In this document: piece after piece, positions 42,415-51,248 of the stretch
Numbering within the stretch: the first letter of the stretch is position 1
Layout: every line of letters starts with the position of its first letter
Assembly (NCBI RefSeq): GCF_019186805.1
Contig: NZ_CP066783.1
Location: forward strand, 2,803,501 to 2,867,500
DNA: 64,000 nt
Direction: 5' to 3'
Source: Comamonas fluminis
GTDB lineage: Bacteria > Pseudomonadota > Gammaproteobacteria > Burkholderiales > Burkholderiaceae_C
The notes under the pieces: generated by a model
Database searches by the model: none
The model's input: only the letters and a program-made list of their open reading frames with translations
Told to the model about the DNA's origin: nothing
Program-made: the position numbers and the translations under genes

Positions 42415-43749
42415 TCAGCACGCGGGCTGCAGTTGCTGCACTGGGGCCTTTTTTCGCTGCAAGAAGTAGATCGCCAACGCTGCCAGCACAAATGCGGCGC
42501 CGTAGAGGGAAAACAGCTGATCGGGCGTCCACTTGGCGTCGATCAGACGTCCCGCCACCAGGGGCGAAGCAATAGCACCGATACGCCCCACACCAATGGC
42601 CCAGCCCAGACCAGTGACGCGCTGGGTAACGCTGTACAGGCCCGGCGTCAGTGCATAAAGCCCTGCTACACAGCCGTTGACGAAAACGCCAATCAGCAGC
42701 GCTGCAGTGAAAGCAACGCTGAGCTTACCGAGCAAGCCCACAAAAGCCATCATCAATGCTGCGTTGACCAGCAAATAGAGCATCAGCACCCGCGATATGC
42801 GGAACTTGGCGGCCAGCAAACCAATCAGCGAAGTACCCACAATACCGCCCACATTGAGCAGCACGCCACCAGTAATGCCCTGCTGATTGGACAGCCCCGC
42901 ATTCACCAGCAGTTTAGGTGTCCAGCTCATCACAAAATAGAAACCGAACATCACCATGAAAAACGCAGCCCAGATGAGCAGAGTCTGAGAGGCAAGTCCC
43001 GGCACCAGAAGGCTGGCAACCCGGTTTTTCTCAACCACTGCCGTATTGGCGCTATGACTGGGCAAAACATCAAGAAGCGGCTGATCCATCTTGCTCAGAA
43101 TCGCATTGGCCTTCTGCAATGCCTTCGCAGGTTTTTTGCCAATCAGAAAATCCAGGGACTCAGGCAACCACAGGTACATCACCGGCAAAGTCAGCAATGT
43201 GGCCATGCCTCCATAGAAGAACACGGATTGCCATCCCAGACTTGGAATCAGCTGATTGGCAATCAAGCCGCCAATCGTGGCACCCAGTGCATAAGCCGTG
43301 GCCTGCAAGCTAATGGCCAAACCTCTCCAGCGGCTGTTCGCATACTCGCCCGCAATCACATAGCTGCTGGCCAGGATGCCACCGATACCCAGCCCCGTGA
43401 ACAGACGCAACAGCCCCAGCTGGACAGGAGACTGCGCATAGCTGGAGGCAAACATTCCTGCCCCAGCAATCGCAATGCAGAGCATGATCAATGGGCGACG
43501 TCCCATGCGGTCGGCCCATGGTGCAATGATCAGTGAACCCAGAGCCATGCCCACCAGCCCTGCGCTGAGCAAATAGCCCAGCTCCACACCGCTGAGCTTC
43601 CACTGGCCCGCCACGGCGGCTGCGGTAAAAGCCATGACCAGCACGTCAAAGCCGTCCAGCATATTGATCAAAAAGCACAACCCGACCACAAACCACTGAA
43701 ACAAGCTCATGGGCTTGTCGTTAATTTTCTCTACGACTGAAGAATTCAT
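42415..43749 (-). CDS. MFS aromatic-acid/proton symporter (BenK/PcaK/VanK-like)
   Basis: A 444-residue, 12-helix importer of the AAHS family. FLINMLDGFDVLVMAFTAAA is the signature of helix 1 in aromatic-acid symporters (GFD), and APWADRMGRRPLIMLC is the loop 2-3 motif. The start at ATG 43749 follows AAAGGAGACAGCG; the longer upstream extension is arginine-rich and unlikely. It follows the Rieske oxygenase gene on the same strand, 260 bases away, and probably takes up its substrate, a methoxylated or substituted benzoate. Confidence 0.9.
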   Translation of the reverse strand: MNSSVVEKINDKPMSLFQWFVVGLCFLINMLDGFDVLVMAFTAAAVAGQWKLSGVELGYLLSAGLVGMALGSLIIAPWADRMGRRPLIMLCIAIAGAGMFASSYAQSPVQLGLLRLFTGLGIGGILASSYVIAGEYANSRWRGLAISLQATAYALGATIGGLIANQLIPSLGWQSVFFYGGMATLLTLPVMYLWLPESLDFLIGKKPAKALQKANAILSKMDQPLLDVLPSHSANTAVVEKNRVASLLVPGLASQTLLIWAAFFMVMFGFYFVMSWTPKLLVNAGLSNQQGITGGVLLNVGGIVGTSLIGLLAAKFRISRVLMLYLLVNAALMMAFVGLLGKLSVAFTAALLIGVFVNGCVAGLYALTPGLYSVTQRVTGLGWAIGVGRIGAIASPLVAGRLIDAKWTPDQLFSLYGAAFVLAALAIYFLQRKKAPVQQLQPAC

Positions 43750-44009
43750 CGCTGTCTCCTTTTTTGTATATATGCCGCCATCAGTTACAGCTCTCCCTTG
43801 AGCCTGCACGCGGGCAGTGCAAGGCTGTTTGCGAAAGCTGAAAAGAAATCGAGAAAGAGAAGCCTGCAGAGACAAGCGGCGCTGATTTCTCTGGCACCGC
43901 TGCCCGTCTGCATGCGTTTCCACGTGCTACGGGCGCCTTTTGAGTTCAGTGCACCAGATGGTCTGGCAGCACTGCCCCTAGACCTCCTGCGCTGTCACTC
44001 CAGAAGTGC

Positions 44010-45074
44010 TCAGGCGGCGATCAATCGATCAATGATTCGCCGCGCGCGGTTGGCGCCCACATCCACATGGATGTCGATCATGGATTTGGGACCAAAGCGC
44101 AGCATGTTCTGGTACTGGGCCTCAATCACCACCTTGTCCTCGTCAAAGGTGCGCTCGGTCTGGTCCAGCACCTTGAGCTTTGTCTCTTCCACATTGCTGG
44201 CCGGATTGGTGGCCATGGTCCAGAAATAGTGGCAAGTGTTTTCAGTCTCGGGAGTGATTCCATGAAAACCCCGCATATGGAATCCTCCGCGCTCGGGGTC
44301 GTCCAGTGCATCGGTGTTCTTGTCTACCGCACCCGTCCAGATCAGCAGGTGCGAGACGCGAAACTCGATCTCTTGCCAGCGGTCCACATTGCCCTTGAAA
44401 GGATATGCGGCGGTATATGTGGGAGGCGGAACGGAATCGGGCATGTAACGCACCACCTTCACCGTATCGCCCTCGCTCTCCACCTTCATCTCGGCATTCA
44501 TATGCAGCTTGGCATTGCCGCCAATGGTGTGCAGATGGACATAGCCAAGATGGCTGAGGTCCAGCAAATTATCGTGAATCAGCTGATACGGTGCGTTGTA
44601 GTGATAGACATCACCGCCATAGACGTACTTGGGTGTGCTGTGCACAAAGTAGGAAGGCGCTTCATGCGTAGGCTCCGGGCTATCCGCCTTGCCAAACCAG
44701 ATCCAGACCAGCCCGTCTCGCTCCTGCAGATGGTAGGCCGCGACCTTGGCTTTAGAAGGAATTTTTTCCTGTCCTGGAATCTCAATGCACTGCCCCGCCT
44801 GGTTGTAGAGCAAGCCGTGATAGCCGCAGCGCAGGCCGCAGCTTTCCACCGTTCCTGATGACAGCGGCAATGCACGGTGGCAGCACCGATCCTCCAGCGC
44901 CGCGACGCTGCCGTCTCCCAGACGAAACAGAACAACCGCCTCGCCCAGCAAGGTTCGGCCAACCGGCTTGTCCTTCAACTCCGAAGACAGCGCAGCCACA
45001 TACCACTGGTTCAGCGGAAACTTGTGCTTCACGGGCTCCGCAGATGGTTGAGCTTGGATAGGAATAATATTCAT
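44010..45074 (-). CDS. VanA-type Rieske oxygenase component (vanillate, isovanillate or related aromatic acid)
   Basis: The 354-residue oxygenase subunit performs O-demethylation or hydroxylation of an aromatic acid with electrons from the next protein. The Rieske [2Fe-2S] ligands are in CCHRALPL and CGYHG (C-x-H, then C-x2-H). The mononuclear iron site is DNLLDLSHLGYVH (D/H-rich motif with two His and Asp). Length and pattern match the VanA class of oxygenases. In Comamonas, close relatives act on vanillate, isovanillate or 3-nitrobenzoate; I cannot tell which from sequence. GGGAGACCACG precedes the ATG. It follows the reductase gene by 36 bases, and the cluster is read away from a MarR regulator. 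Confidence 0.85.
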   Translation of the reverse strand: MNIIPIQAQPSAEPVKHKFPLNQWYVAALSSELKDKPVGRTLLGEAVVLFRLGDGSVAALEDRCCHRALPLSSGTVESCGLRCGYHGLLYNQAGQCIEIPGQEKIPSKAKVAAYHLQERDGLVWIWFGKADSPEPTHEAPSYFVHSTPKYVYGGDVYHYNAPYQLIHDNLLDLSHLGYVHLHTIGGNAKLHMNAEMKVESEGDTVKVVRYMPDSVPPPTYTAAYPFKGNVDRWQEIEFRVSHLLIWTGAVDKNTDALDDPERGGFHMRGFHGITPETENTCHYFWTMATNPASNVEETKLKVLDQTERTFDEDKVVIEAQYQNMLRFGPKSMIDIHVDVGANRARRIIDRLIAA

Positions 45075-45110
45075 CGTGGTCTCCCGGGGAAATCTCTGAA
45101 GAAATACGGC

Positions 45111-46058
45111 CTACAGATCCAGCACCAGCAAGGGAGTGCGTGATCGTGAGCAGCAAGGCGTAAAGCAGTCGTTAGCCGCTTTTTCTGCATCGGTCAGGTA
45201 TTGGTCACGGTGATCTGGCGTGCCTTGCAGCACTCGCGTGACGCAGGTGCCGCAAACACCTTGCTCGCAAGACACCGGCACATTCACTCCTGCGCTGTCC
45301 AGAATCTCGAACACCGTTTTGCCAACTGGAATTTCATAGTGCTGTCCCGTGCTGGCCACCTGCACCTGAAAGCTTTGATCGCCCTGCAGCTCAACCACCG
45401 CTGCCGCGAAATACTCCTTGTGCAGGTTTTGTGCATTCCAGCCCTGGTTTGCCGCCGTGCCCAGCACGCAGTCCATAAAGCCGGTGGGCCCGCAGACATA
45501 GACATGGGTGCCGGCTTCAGGTGTGCTCAGCAACTGCGCAACTTCTGCAGCGGTATCGGTGCCGACATGCAGATGGGCGAACTGGCTGAGCGCCGATGAC
45601 TTCAATACGCGCTGGAATGCTGCACGCTCCTGACTGCGGCAGAAGTAATGCAGCTCAAACAACTGCCCCTGAGAAGCCAGAGCCTGCGCCATGCAAACAA
45701 TGGGCGTGATGCCAATGCCGCCAGCAAACAGCAAGTGCTTCTGCGCTGCCGGGGCAAGCTCAAACAGGTTGCGTGGCTCGCTGATCTGCAAAGCCATTCC
45801 AGTCTGCAACGCATGTGCGGCCACCGACCCGCCCCGCGACTGAGGCTCGCGCTGCACGGCGATGGTGTATTGGCCCGGCGAAGACTCGCTCCATGGATGG
45901 CACAGGGAATACTGGCGGACGATTCCTCCCGGCAGATGCACATCGATATGAGCACCTGGAGTGAACGCTGGCAGGCTTGCATTTTTTGAAGAGACGAAGT
46001 CAAAGCTGAGAATGTCCTCAGCCTCCTGTTCACGTCTCTGGACAATGACATCCAACAT
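45111..46058 (-). CDS. VanB-type ferredoxin reductase component
   Basis: The 315-residue electron-transfer partner of the Rieske oxygenase has three domains. The flavin-binding domain carries RQYSLCHPWSESSP (the R-x-Y-S-L motif). The NAD-binding domain contains LFAGGIGITPIVCMA and YVCGPTGFM. The C-terminal plant-type [2Fe-2S] ferredoxin has CEQGVCGTC and a distal Cys in NDCFTPCCS. This order is that of VanB and phthalate oxygenase reductase. It starts the operon. The likely promoter (TTGAGA-N16-TACAAT) lies about 260 bases upstream and overlaps a MarR operator copy. Confidence 0.9.
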   Translation of the reverse strand: MLDVIVQRREQEAEDILSFDFVSSKNASLPAFTPGAHIDVHLPGGIVRQYSLCHPWSESSPGQYTIAVQREPQSRGGSVAAHALQTGMALQISEPRNLFELAPAAQKHLLFAGGIGITPIVCMAQALASQGQLFELHYFCRSQERAAFQRVLKSSALSQFAHLHVGTDTAAEVAQLLSTPEAGTHVYVCGPTGFMDCVLGTAANQGWNAQNLHKEYFAAAVVELQGDQSFQVQVASTGQHYEIPVGKTVFEILDSAGVNVPVSCEQGVCGTCVTRVLQGTPDHRDQYLTDAEKAANDCFTPCCSRSRTPLLVLDL

Positions 46059-46264
46059 GTTCTTGATCGCTTATTCAAGGTTGAGGCTCCCCCTGCCAGC
46101 CAAGTGCCAGCATTTGCATTGCCTCAATAAGGGGGATTGAAAATCGACTGCGCAGCGCCAGCGCTGGCAAAAGATGCTTGAGTACGAGACTCAGAATCGT
46201 GGTGCTGTGTGCACCTGAACGCAGATCACTACAGGTAGCTGCGTCACTTCATCGCCGCATATTT

Positions 46265-46278
46265 GTTGATATCTCAAC
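46265..46278. promoter_or_regulatory. MarR-type operator, copy 1
   Basis: GTTGATATCTCAAC is an inverted repeat (GTTGA-N4-TCAAC) in the region between the divergent reductase and MarR genes. The same sequence, with one centre base changed, recurs 66 bases downstream. Confidence 0.65.
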
Positions 46279-46315
46279 CATATAAGTACAGCTATAGTTC
46301 GTTATCGATAGATGC

Positions 46316-46343
46316 ATTGTAGAAATATCGGTTGATGTCTCAA
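46316..46343 (-). promoter_or_regulatory. Predicted promoter of the Rieske oxygenase operon
   Basis: On the minus strand TTGAGA (46343-46338) and TACAAT (46321-46316) are separated by 16 bases, a good sigma-70 match. The -35 element lies inside operator copy 2, so a bound MarR protein would block it. Confidence 0.5.
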
Positions 46344-46344
46344 C
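46331..46344. promoter_or_regulatory. MarR-type operator, copy 2
   Basis: GTTGATGTCTCAAC repeats copy 1 with one base change. It lies 31 bases before the MarR start codon and overlaps the predicted -35 of the divergent oxygenase operon. It is well placed for control of both directions. Confidence 0.7.
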
Positions 46345-46374
46345 TAATATTTACCCTAAGTCAGCCCAAGCAGC

Positions 46375-46836
46375 ATGAAAAGAAAAAAGAAACTGGATCT
46401 GGAACGTTACGCACCAGCTTTGCTGGCCTTTATTGCAAACAAACTGTCCGCCGGGGCATCCCAGCTGTACCGCGACACTTTCGACGTGGGCATCGTCGAG
46501 TGGCGCGTGCTTTCGATGCTGGCCGTCGAAAGCCATATTCCTGCGCAGCGCATCTGCCAGGTGGTGGGCCTGGACAAAAGCGCCGTCAGCAAATCCGTGC
46601 AGGTGCTGCAAAGCCGTGGCTATGTGCAGTCTGAAGTGGATACCGAAGACGCCAGACGCTACACGCTATGCCTGACCCCTGAGGGCCAGGAGCTGCACGA
46701 CCGCATCTTTGATGTCGCCAAGGAGCGCGAGCGCAGACTGCTGGAAACGCTTTCCCCGCAGGAGGTGGAATCGCTGCTTCACATGCTCAACCGCATTCAC
46801 AAGCAGATCGACCATGTCAATGCTTACCGCCCCTGA
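46375..46836 (+). CDS. MarR-family regulator of the aromatic oxygenase operon
   Basis: A 153-residue winged-helix regulator. The recognition region reads PAQRICQVVGLDKSAVSKSV, followed by SRGYVQSEVDTEDARRYTLC (the wing with D-x-R) and LTPEGQELHD. Helices at both ends (LLAFIANKLSAGASQLYRDT and the C-terminal LLHMLNRIHKQID) would form the dimer interface. It is transcribed away from the Rieske operon across a 316-base region with two copies of an inverted repeat. Like other MarR proteins in aromatic catabolism it probably represses until an aromatic ligand binds. Confidence 0.9.
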   Translation: MKRKKKLDLERYAPALLAFIANKLSAGASQLYRDTFDVGIVEWRVLSMLAVESHIPAQRICQVVGLDKSAVSKSVQVLQSRGYVQSEVDTEDARRYTLCLTPEGQELHDRIFDVAKERERRLLETLSPQEVESLLHMLNRIHKQIDHVNAYRP

Positions 46837-46916
46837 ATTGGCGGCGGGCCACACAGACACCGCCTGAACTGCATACACTGGCGCCCTTGAGTGATTGACT
46901 GATTCCGACTGATTCC

Positions 46917-47867
46917 ATGCAAGCCCTGCTAGACGCCATTGCCCAGATGCCTTTTTCCACAGATGCCCAGCGTATCTTTCATGGGCGTGGTGGACGCCAT
47001 CCGGGCTGCGAACAGATCGTGCTGGATGCGTTCCCACCCGTGCTGCTGCTGACCAGTTTTGCTCCCGTGGATGAAGCGCAGCTTGAGGTGATAGCTCTGG
47101 CACTTGAACAACGCTGGCAGCAGATTGCCCCCACGGACCAGCCTTTGATCTGGGCGTTCCAGACCCGCGAGTCTGGCGGCAAGGTGGAAACACGCGTCAT
47201 GGCCGGTGAGTTGCCTGAACCCCATGTGGTGACAGAAAACGGCGCGCAGTACCTGGTGCAGATGGCGCGCGGGCAGAACCATGGTCTGTTTCTGGACATG
47301 GCCGCAGGCCGTGAATGGGTACGTCAGCAAGTAGCAGCCCATGCGCGCCCAGAGCGCATGAAAGTGCTCAACCTCTTTGCCTACACCTGTGCCTTCTCGG
47401 TTGTTGCCAAGCGGGCCGGGGCTGGTCAGGTGCTGAATATGGACATGAGCAAACCTGCACTATCCACCGGCCAGCACAACCACCAGCTCAACGGCGTCAA
47501 AGCCGGGGCCAGCTTTGCGGCCCACGATATTTTCAGCAGCTGGGGCAAGATCAATCGTAGCGGCCCCTACGACCTGATCATCGTGGACCCCCCTAGCTAC
47601 CAGAAGGGCAGCTTTATCGCTACCAAGGACTACGCACGGTTGATGCGCCGCCTGCCGGATTTGCTGGTGCCCGAAGGTCAGGTGCTGCTGTGCCTGAACG
47701 CCCCGGAGCTTGGCACCGATTTCCTGCGCGAGCAGATGACCGAAATCGCCCCCGAGCTGCAGTTTGTCGAACGCCTGGCCAATCCGCCCGTATTTGCCGA
47801 TGTGGATGAAGAGCGCAGCCTCAAGGTCTTGGTGTACCGCGCTCCGGCACTTGACGCACCAAGCTGA
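46917..47867 (+). CDS. Class I SAM-dependent methyltransferase, RlmI/RlmK-like
   Basis: A 316-residue predicted RNA methyltransferase. The SAM-binding blocks are KVLNLFAYTCAFSVVAKRAG and VLNMDMSKPAL; the catalytic-type motif is VDPPSYQKGSF (DPP-x-Y), usual in cytosine C5 or guanine N2 rRNA methyltransferases of the COG1092 group. DMAAGREWVRQQV precedes the domain. It lacks the N-terminal PUA domain of full RlmI, so the target may differ. A direct repeat GACTGATTCC occurs just before the start; no ribosome site is evident. It converges on the thiamine-controlled operon. Confidence 0.85.
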   Translation: MQALLDAIAQMPFSTDAQRIFHGRGGRHPGCEQIVLDAFPPVLLLTSFAPVDEAQLEVIALALEQRWQQIAPTDQPLIWAFQTRESGGKVETRVMAGELPEPHVVTENGAQYLVQMARGQNHGLFLDMAAGREWVRQQVAAHARPERMKVLNLFAYTCAFSVVAKRAGAGQVLNMDMSKPALSTGQHNHQLNGVKAGASFAAHDIFSSWGKINRSGPYDLIIVDPPSYQKGSFIATKDYARLMRRLPDLLVPEGQVLLCLNAPELGTDFLREQMTEIAPELQFVERLANPPVFADVDEERSLKVLVYRAPALDAPS

Positions 47868-47874
47868 TGCGCTG

Positions 47875-48672
47875 CTAGCGCATCACCATGCCGCCATCCA
47901 CCAGCAGCACCTGCCCCGTCATAAAGCTGCTGAGGTCAGACGCCAGAAACAGCACCGGCCCGGCCACATCCTCGGGCCGGGCCAGCCGGCGCAGTGGCGT
48001 AGCCGCCATCAATGATTCGCGAAACGACTCCTTGCTGGTCTGCGTGCCCTGCGTGGGGTACACCAGCCCCGGCGCCACGCAGTTCACGCGTATGCCCACC
48101 GGCCCCAGTTCGCTGGCCAGATTGCGACTAAAGCCAACCAAGGCGGACTTTGCCGTGCTGTAGTCGTGATAGGCCACCACAGGGTGCTCTACCAGATTGC
48201 TCACGATAGTGACAATGCTGCCGCGCGCGCGCTGGCGCATCAGCGGCAGCACTGCACGGCACACATTGAAAGTGGCGCCCACCGCACCATCAAACTGGGA
48301 CTGATAGCGACTCCAGTCCAGCGTCTCAAAATGGCTGCGCTGCTCAGGATCAAAGGTATAGGGACGGAAAGCGTTGTTGACCACAATGTCAATGCCCCCC
48401 GCATCCAGCGCAATGCTGTCCACCATGGCCTGCACGGCTTGTGCATCCCCCACATCGGCCTTGATGGCCCAGGCATCGCCACCTGCATCCTTGCCAGCGT
48501 CCAGACAGGCGGCCACCGCCTGCTCTGCCGCAGCATCGTTGCTCAGATAGTTGATGACGACGGTCGCGCCTTCGCGGGCAAAAGCGGCTGCAATGGCCGC
48601 CCCTATGCCGCGACTGGCACCGGTGACCAGCACCACTTTGCCGTGCAGATTCATGGCCGGTGAAGCAGGCAT
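47875..48672 (-). CDS. Short-chain dehydrogenase/reductase, last gene of the TPP-riboswitch operon
   Basis: A 265-residue FabG-like SDR. The cofactor motif is TGASRGIGAAI, NNAF stands in place of NNAG, and the catalytic residues are in YHDYSTAKSAL (Tyr, Lys) and TIVSNLVEHP (Ser). The end is LLVDGGMVMR. The start is ATG 48672, two bases after the stop of the binding-protein gene, with AGGTG six bases before. In this operon the enzyme could reduce the aldehyde made by the LuxC/LuxE-like pair to an alcohol, or act on a thiamine precursor in the other direction. The substrate is inferred from context only. Confidence 0.88.
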   Translation of the reverse strand: MPASPAMNLHGKVVLVTGASRGIGAAIAAAFAREGATVVINYLSNDAAAEQAVAACLDAGKDAGGDAWAIKADVGDAQAVQAMVDSIALDAGGIDIVVNNAFRPYTFDPEQRSHFETLDWSRYQSQFDGAVGATFNVCRAVLPLMRQRARGSIVTIVSNLVEHPVVAYHDYSTAKSALVGFSRNLASELGPVGIRVNCVAPGLVYPTQGTQTSKESFRESLMAATPLRRLARPEDVAGPVLFLASDLSSFMTGQVLLVDGGMVMR

Positions 48673-48673
48673 A

Positions 48674-49690
48674 TCAAGCACCTGGCAAGAGAGATGTGTT
48701 GACCACCTCTGACACCTTGATCTGGCGCTGCACCATGCCCAGCGCACGGTAGGTATCCGCGCCCTTTTGCAAGGCTGCCAGATCAAAGCCGCCCAGCCCC
48801 TTGCCCTGCACCGCAGGCATGGAAGATGCATTGCGCAGGCGAATCACATCCAGGTTGATGTCGCGCTGCGTGCCGTCAATGGCGCGCTTGCCTGCCAGTG
48901 TCGCGGCTTCTTCGGCATTGGCCATCATCCAGGCTGCACTGTCGCGGTAGCCCTTGAGAAAGGCCTTGAGCAAGTCTTTCTTCTCGCGCAGCGTGTCTTC
49001 GCGCACCACAAACATATCGCTGGAGATATTGAGGTAGTCACGCACCTGCATGATGTTGACCTCACCAATGCCCTTGCGCAGGCCCACGGCCAGCCCGGTA
49101 TCGGTGGCAGCCGTGGCATCCACCTGCCCCTGCATCAGCGGCGCAAAGTTCAGCAAGCCGGTAACGACGATGGTCACGTCCGACTCCTTGAGTCCGGCCT
49201 GATGCAGCATCACCAGCAGGTTCTGGCGCGTGCCGCTGGAGAGGCTATAGACGCCAATCTTCTTGCCCTTGAGGTCTGCGGGCTTGTGAATACCCGCCGA
49301 CTTGAGCGAGACGACGTTGAATACGTTTTGCGGATAGATGTCGTAAATGGCAACCAGCTTCTCGCCCTTGTCCAGCGCCATGAAGAACGAGCCGGGGTCG
49401 GTAAACGCCACATCGGCCTGACCGCTGAGCATATTGCGGATGGCATCACCGCCACCAGCCCCGGGCAAATAGGCCAGCTCTACGCCTTGCGCCTTGAAAA
49501 AGCCTTTGTCCGGCTCCGCAAGAATGTTGGTGATCTCGCTGATGGGCTTGCTCCAGCCTGCAAGGCGAATCTTACCCTGCACAGATGGTGTTGCCTGAGC
49601 CATGCCCGTCAATACCAGAGCAACCATACCCGTGCCAGCACCCAGCAGGCTGCGGCGAGAAAGATGCGAAACCAATTTTTCAGCGTACAT
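48674..49690 (-). CDS. ABC transporter substrate-binding protein (NMT1/THI5-like), thiamine-regulated
   Basis: A 338-residue periplasmic binding protein. SRRSLLGAGTGMVALVLTGM is a twin-arginine-like signal, cut near AQA-TP. The fold shows ISEITNILAEPDKGFFKAQG, YLPGAGGGDAIRNMLSGQAD and ADLKGKKIGVYSLSSGTRQN, matching the NMT1/SsuA group, which includes ThiY (binding thiamine pyrimidine precursors). It is fifth in the operon under the TPP riboswitch, directly after the permease gene, one base apart. A pyrimidine, thiazole or thiamine-derived ligand is likely by context. Confidence 0.88.
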   Translation of the reverse strand: MYAEKLVSHLSRRSLLGAGTGMVALVLTGMAQATPSVQGKIRLAGWSKPISEITNILAEPDKGFFKAQGVELAYLPGAGGGDAIRNMLSGQADVAFTDPGSFFMALDKGEKLVAIYDIYPQNVFNVVSLKSAGIHKPADLKGKKIGVYSLSSGTRQNLLVMLHQAGLKESDVTIVVTGLLNFAPLMQGQVDATAATDTGLAVGLRKGIGEVNIMQVRDYLNISSDMFVVREDTLREKKDLLKAFLKGYRDSAAWMMANAEEAATLAGKRAIDGTQRDINLDVIRLRNASSMPAVQGKGLGGFDLAALQKGADTYRALGMVQRQIKVSEVVNTSLLPGA

Positions 49691-49691
49691 A

Positions 49692-50489
49692 TCAGTGCTT
49701 GCGAGAAGTGAAATCTAAAGAAGAAAAGCCACTGCAATGCCCGCGCAGCAGGCGCTGCTCCAGCAGCAGACATAGCTGGTACAAAAGTAGGCCCAGCACA
49801 GCAATCAGCACCAGCGCAGCGAACATCAAGGTGGTGTCCATCATTCCCTGTGCTGCGATGATGACCGCGCCCAGGCCCTGGCTGGCGCCCATGAACTCGG
49901 CCACCACCACGCCCACCAGCGCCAGCACCACCGCCACACGCAGGCCCGCCAGAATCGCTGGCAACCCCATGGGCAGCTTCAGCCGCAACAAGGTCTGCAG
50001 CCGCGTGGCACCCAGCATGTGAAACAGCTGCAGCCGCTGGGCATCAGCCTGGCGCAGCCCGGTCAATGTGTTTTCCATCAGCGGGAAAAAGCAGATCAGC
50101 GCCGTAATCAGCACCGTGGGCAACATGCCAAAGCCAAACCACAGCACAAACAGCGGCGCCAGCGCCAGCTTAGGTACCACCTGGCTGACCACCACATAGG
50201 GCTTGAACACCCTTTCCGCCCAGGCTGATTCGGCCAGCACCATGCCTGCCAGCAAACCCACAGCACTGCCTGCCGCCAGACCCAGCAGCAAGGCCTGCAG
50301 CGTAGCCATCAGATGCGGCCAGAAGTAGCCTGAGGCCAACCCTTTCCACAGCGCCACCGCCACAGCTGACGGCGCAGGCAGCACCAGGGCCGACAAGCCC
50401 CATTGCCGCACAGCCCACTCCCACAAACCCAGCAGAATCAGGAGCAGCGTGGCCGATACCAGGCGCGCTTTGATGGGTGTGATGCTCAT
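49692..50489 (-). CDS. ABC transporter permease (SsuC/TauC/ThiX-like)
   Basis: A 265-residue inner-membrane permease with six predicted helices. LLILLGLWEWAVRQWG begins helix 1, and the ATPase-coupling loop is MLGATRLQTLLRLKLPMGLP, the EAA-like motif of this family. It overlaps the ATPase gene by four bases (ATGA) and touches the binding-protein gene. With its partners it forms an importer of the ThiXYZ type. Length is usual. Confidence 0.9.
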   Translation of the reverse strand: MSITPIKARLVSATLLLILLGLWEWAVRQWGLSALVLPAPSAVAVALWKGLASGYFWPHLMATLQALLLGLAAGSAVGLLAGMVLAESAWAERVFKPYVVVSQVVPKLALAPLFVLWFGFGMLPTVLITALICFFPLMENTLTGLRQADAQRLQLFHMLGATRLQTLLRLKLPMGLPAILAGLRVAVVLALVGVVVAEFMGASQGLGAVIIAAQGMMDTTLMFAALVLIAVLGLLLYQLCLLLEQRLLRGHCSGFSSLDFTSRKH

Positions 50490-51232
50490 GCGCAGGCCTT
50501 GTCCATGGCGGCACGCACCTGTGCGCAGTAATCATTGAAAACGGCGCCGTGGCGCAGCCCCTGGCTGCGTGGCTCGGGCAATTCAATGGCCCAGTCCTGC
50601 ACAATGCGCCCGCCATGCATCAGCGCAATGCGGTCGCCCAGATAAACGGCCTCGTTGATATCGTGGGTTACAAACAGCACCGTGGTACCACGCTCGCGGC
50701 AACTGCGCAGCAGGTCGTCCTGCAATTCCGCGCGTGTGATGGCATCCAGCGCGGCAAACGGCTCATCCAGCAGCAACAGCGGCGGCTCCAGCATCAAGGC
50801 CCGCGCCAGTGCCACGCGGCTTTGTTGACCGCCGGAAAGCGCTCGCGGATGCTGCCCTGCCATTTCGGCCAGACCCAGCTGCGCCAGCAACTGCCGCGCG
50901 CGCTGCTCATCCTGCGCGGTGGGCTTGCGCTGCAGGGAGACCGGCAGCAGCACATTGGCCAGCACGGTCTGCCAGTCCAGCAAAGTTGGCGCCTGAAACA
51001 TAAAGCCCACTTGCGGCCCCGGCGTGGCCAATGCGCCGCCGTTGAGCGCAATGCGGCCAGCCTGTGGTTTGATAAGGCCTGCCACCAGCTTGAGCAAAGT
51101 CGTTTTGCCGCAGCCGCTGCGCCCCAGCAGGCAGTGCACCTCACCCGCCTGTGCCTGCCAGCTCACGCCATCCACCACGGGCGATCGACCGGGGTAGCTG
51201 AAGCTGAGCGCCTCTATTGCCAGAAAAGCCAT
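50486..51232 (-). CDS. ABC transporter ATPase (SsuB/TauB/ThiZ-like)
   Basis: A 248-residue ATPase. Walker A is GRSGCGKTTLL, the Q-loop lies in FMFQAPTLLDWQTV, the signature is ALSGGQQSRVALARAL and Walker B is LLLLDEPFAALD, with the switch His in VTHDINEA. FMFQ-x-P-x-LL-x-W is typical of the nitrate/sulfonate/thiamine-precursor subgroup. The start is ATG 51232, 16 bases after the luxC-like stop; a longer N-terminal extension reads unlike protein. It energises the import system of this operon. Confidence 0.92.
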   Translation of the reverse strand: MAFLAIEALSFSYPGRSPVVDGVSWQAQAGEVHCLLGRSGCGKTTLLKLVAGLIKPQAGRIALNGGALATPGPQVGFMFQAPTLLDWQTVLANVLLPVSLQRKPTAQDEQRARQLLAQLGLAEMAGQHPRALSGGQQSRVALARALMLEPPLLLLDEPFAALDAITRAELQDDLLRSCRERGTTVLFVTHDINEAVYLGDRIALMHGGRIVQDWAIELPEPRSQGLRHGAVFNDYCAQVRAAMDKACA

Positions 51233-51248
51233 ATCCGTCTGCACCCTG

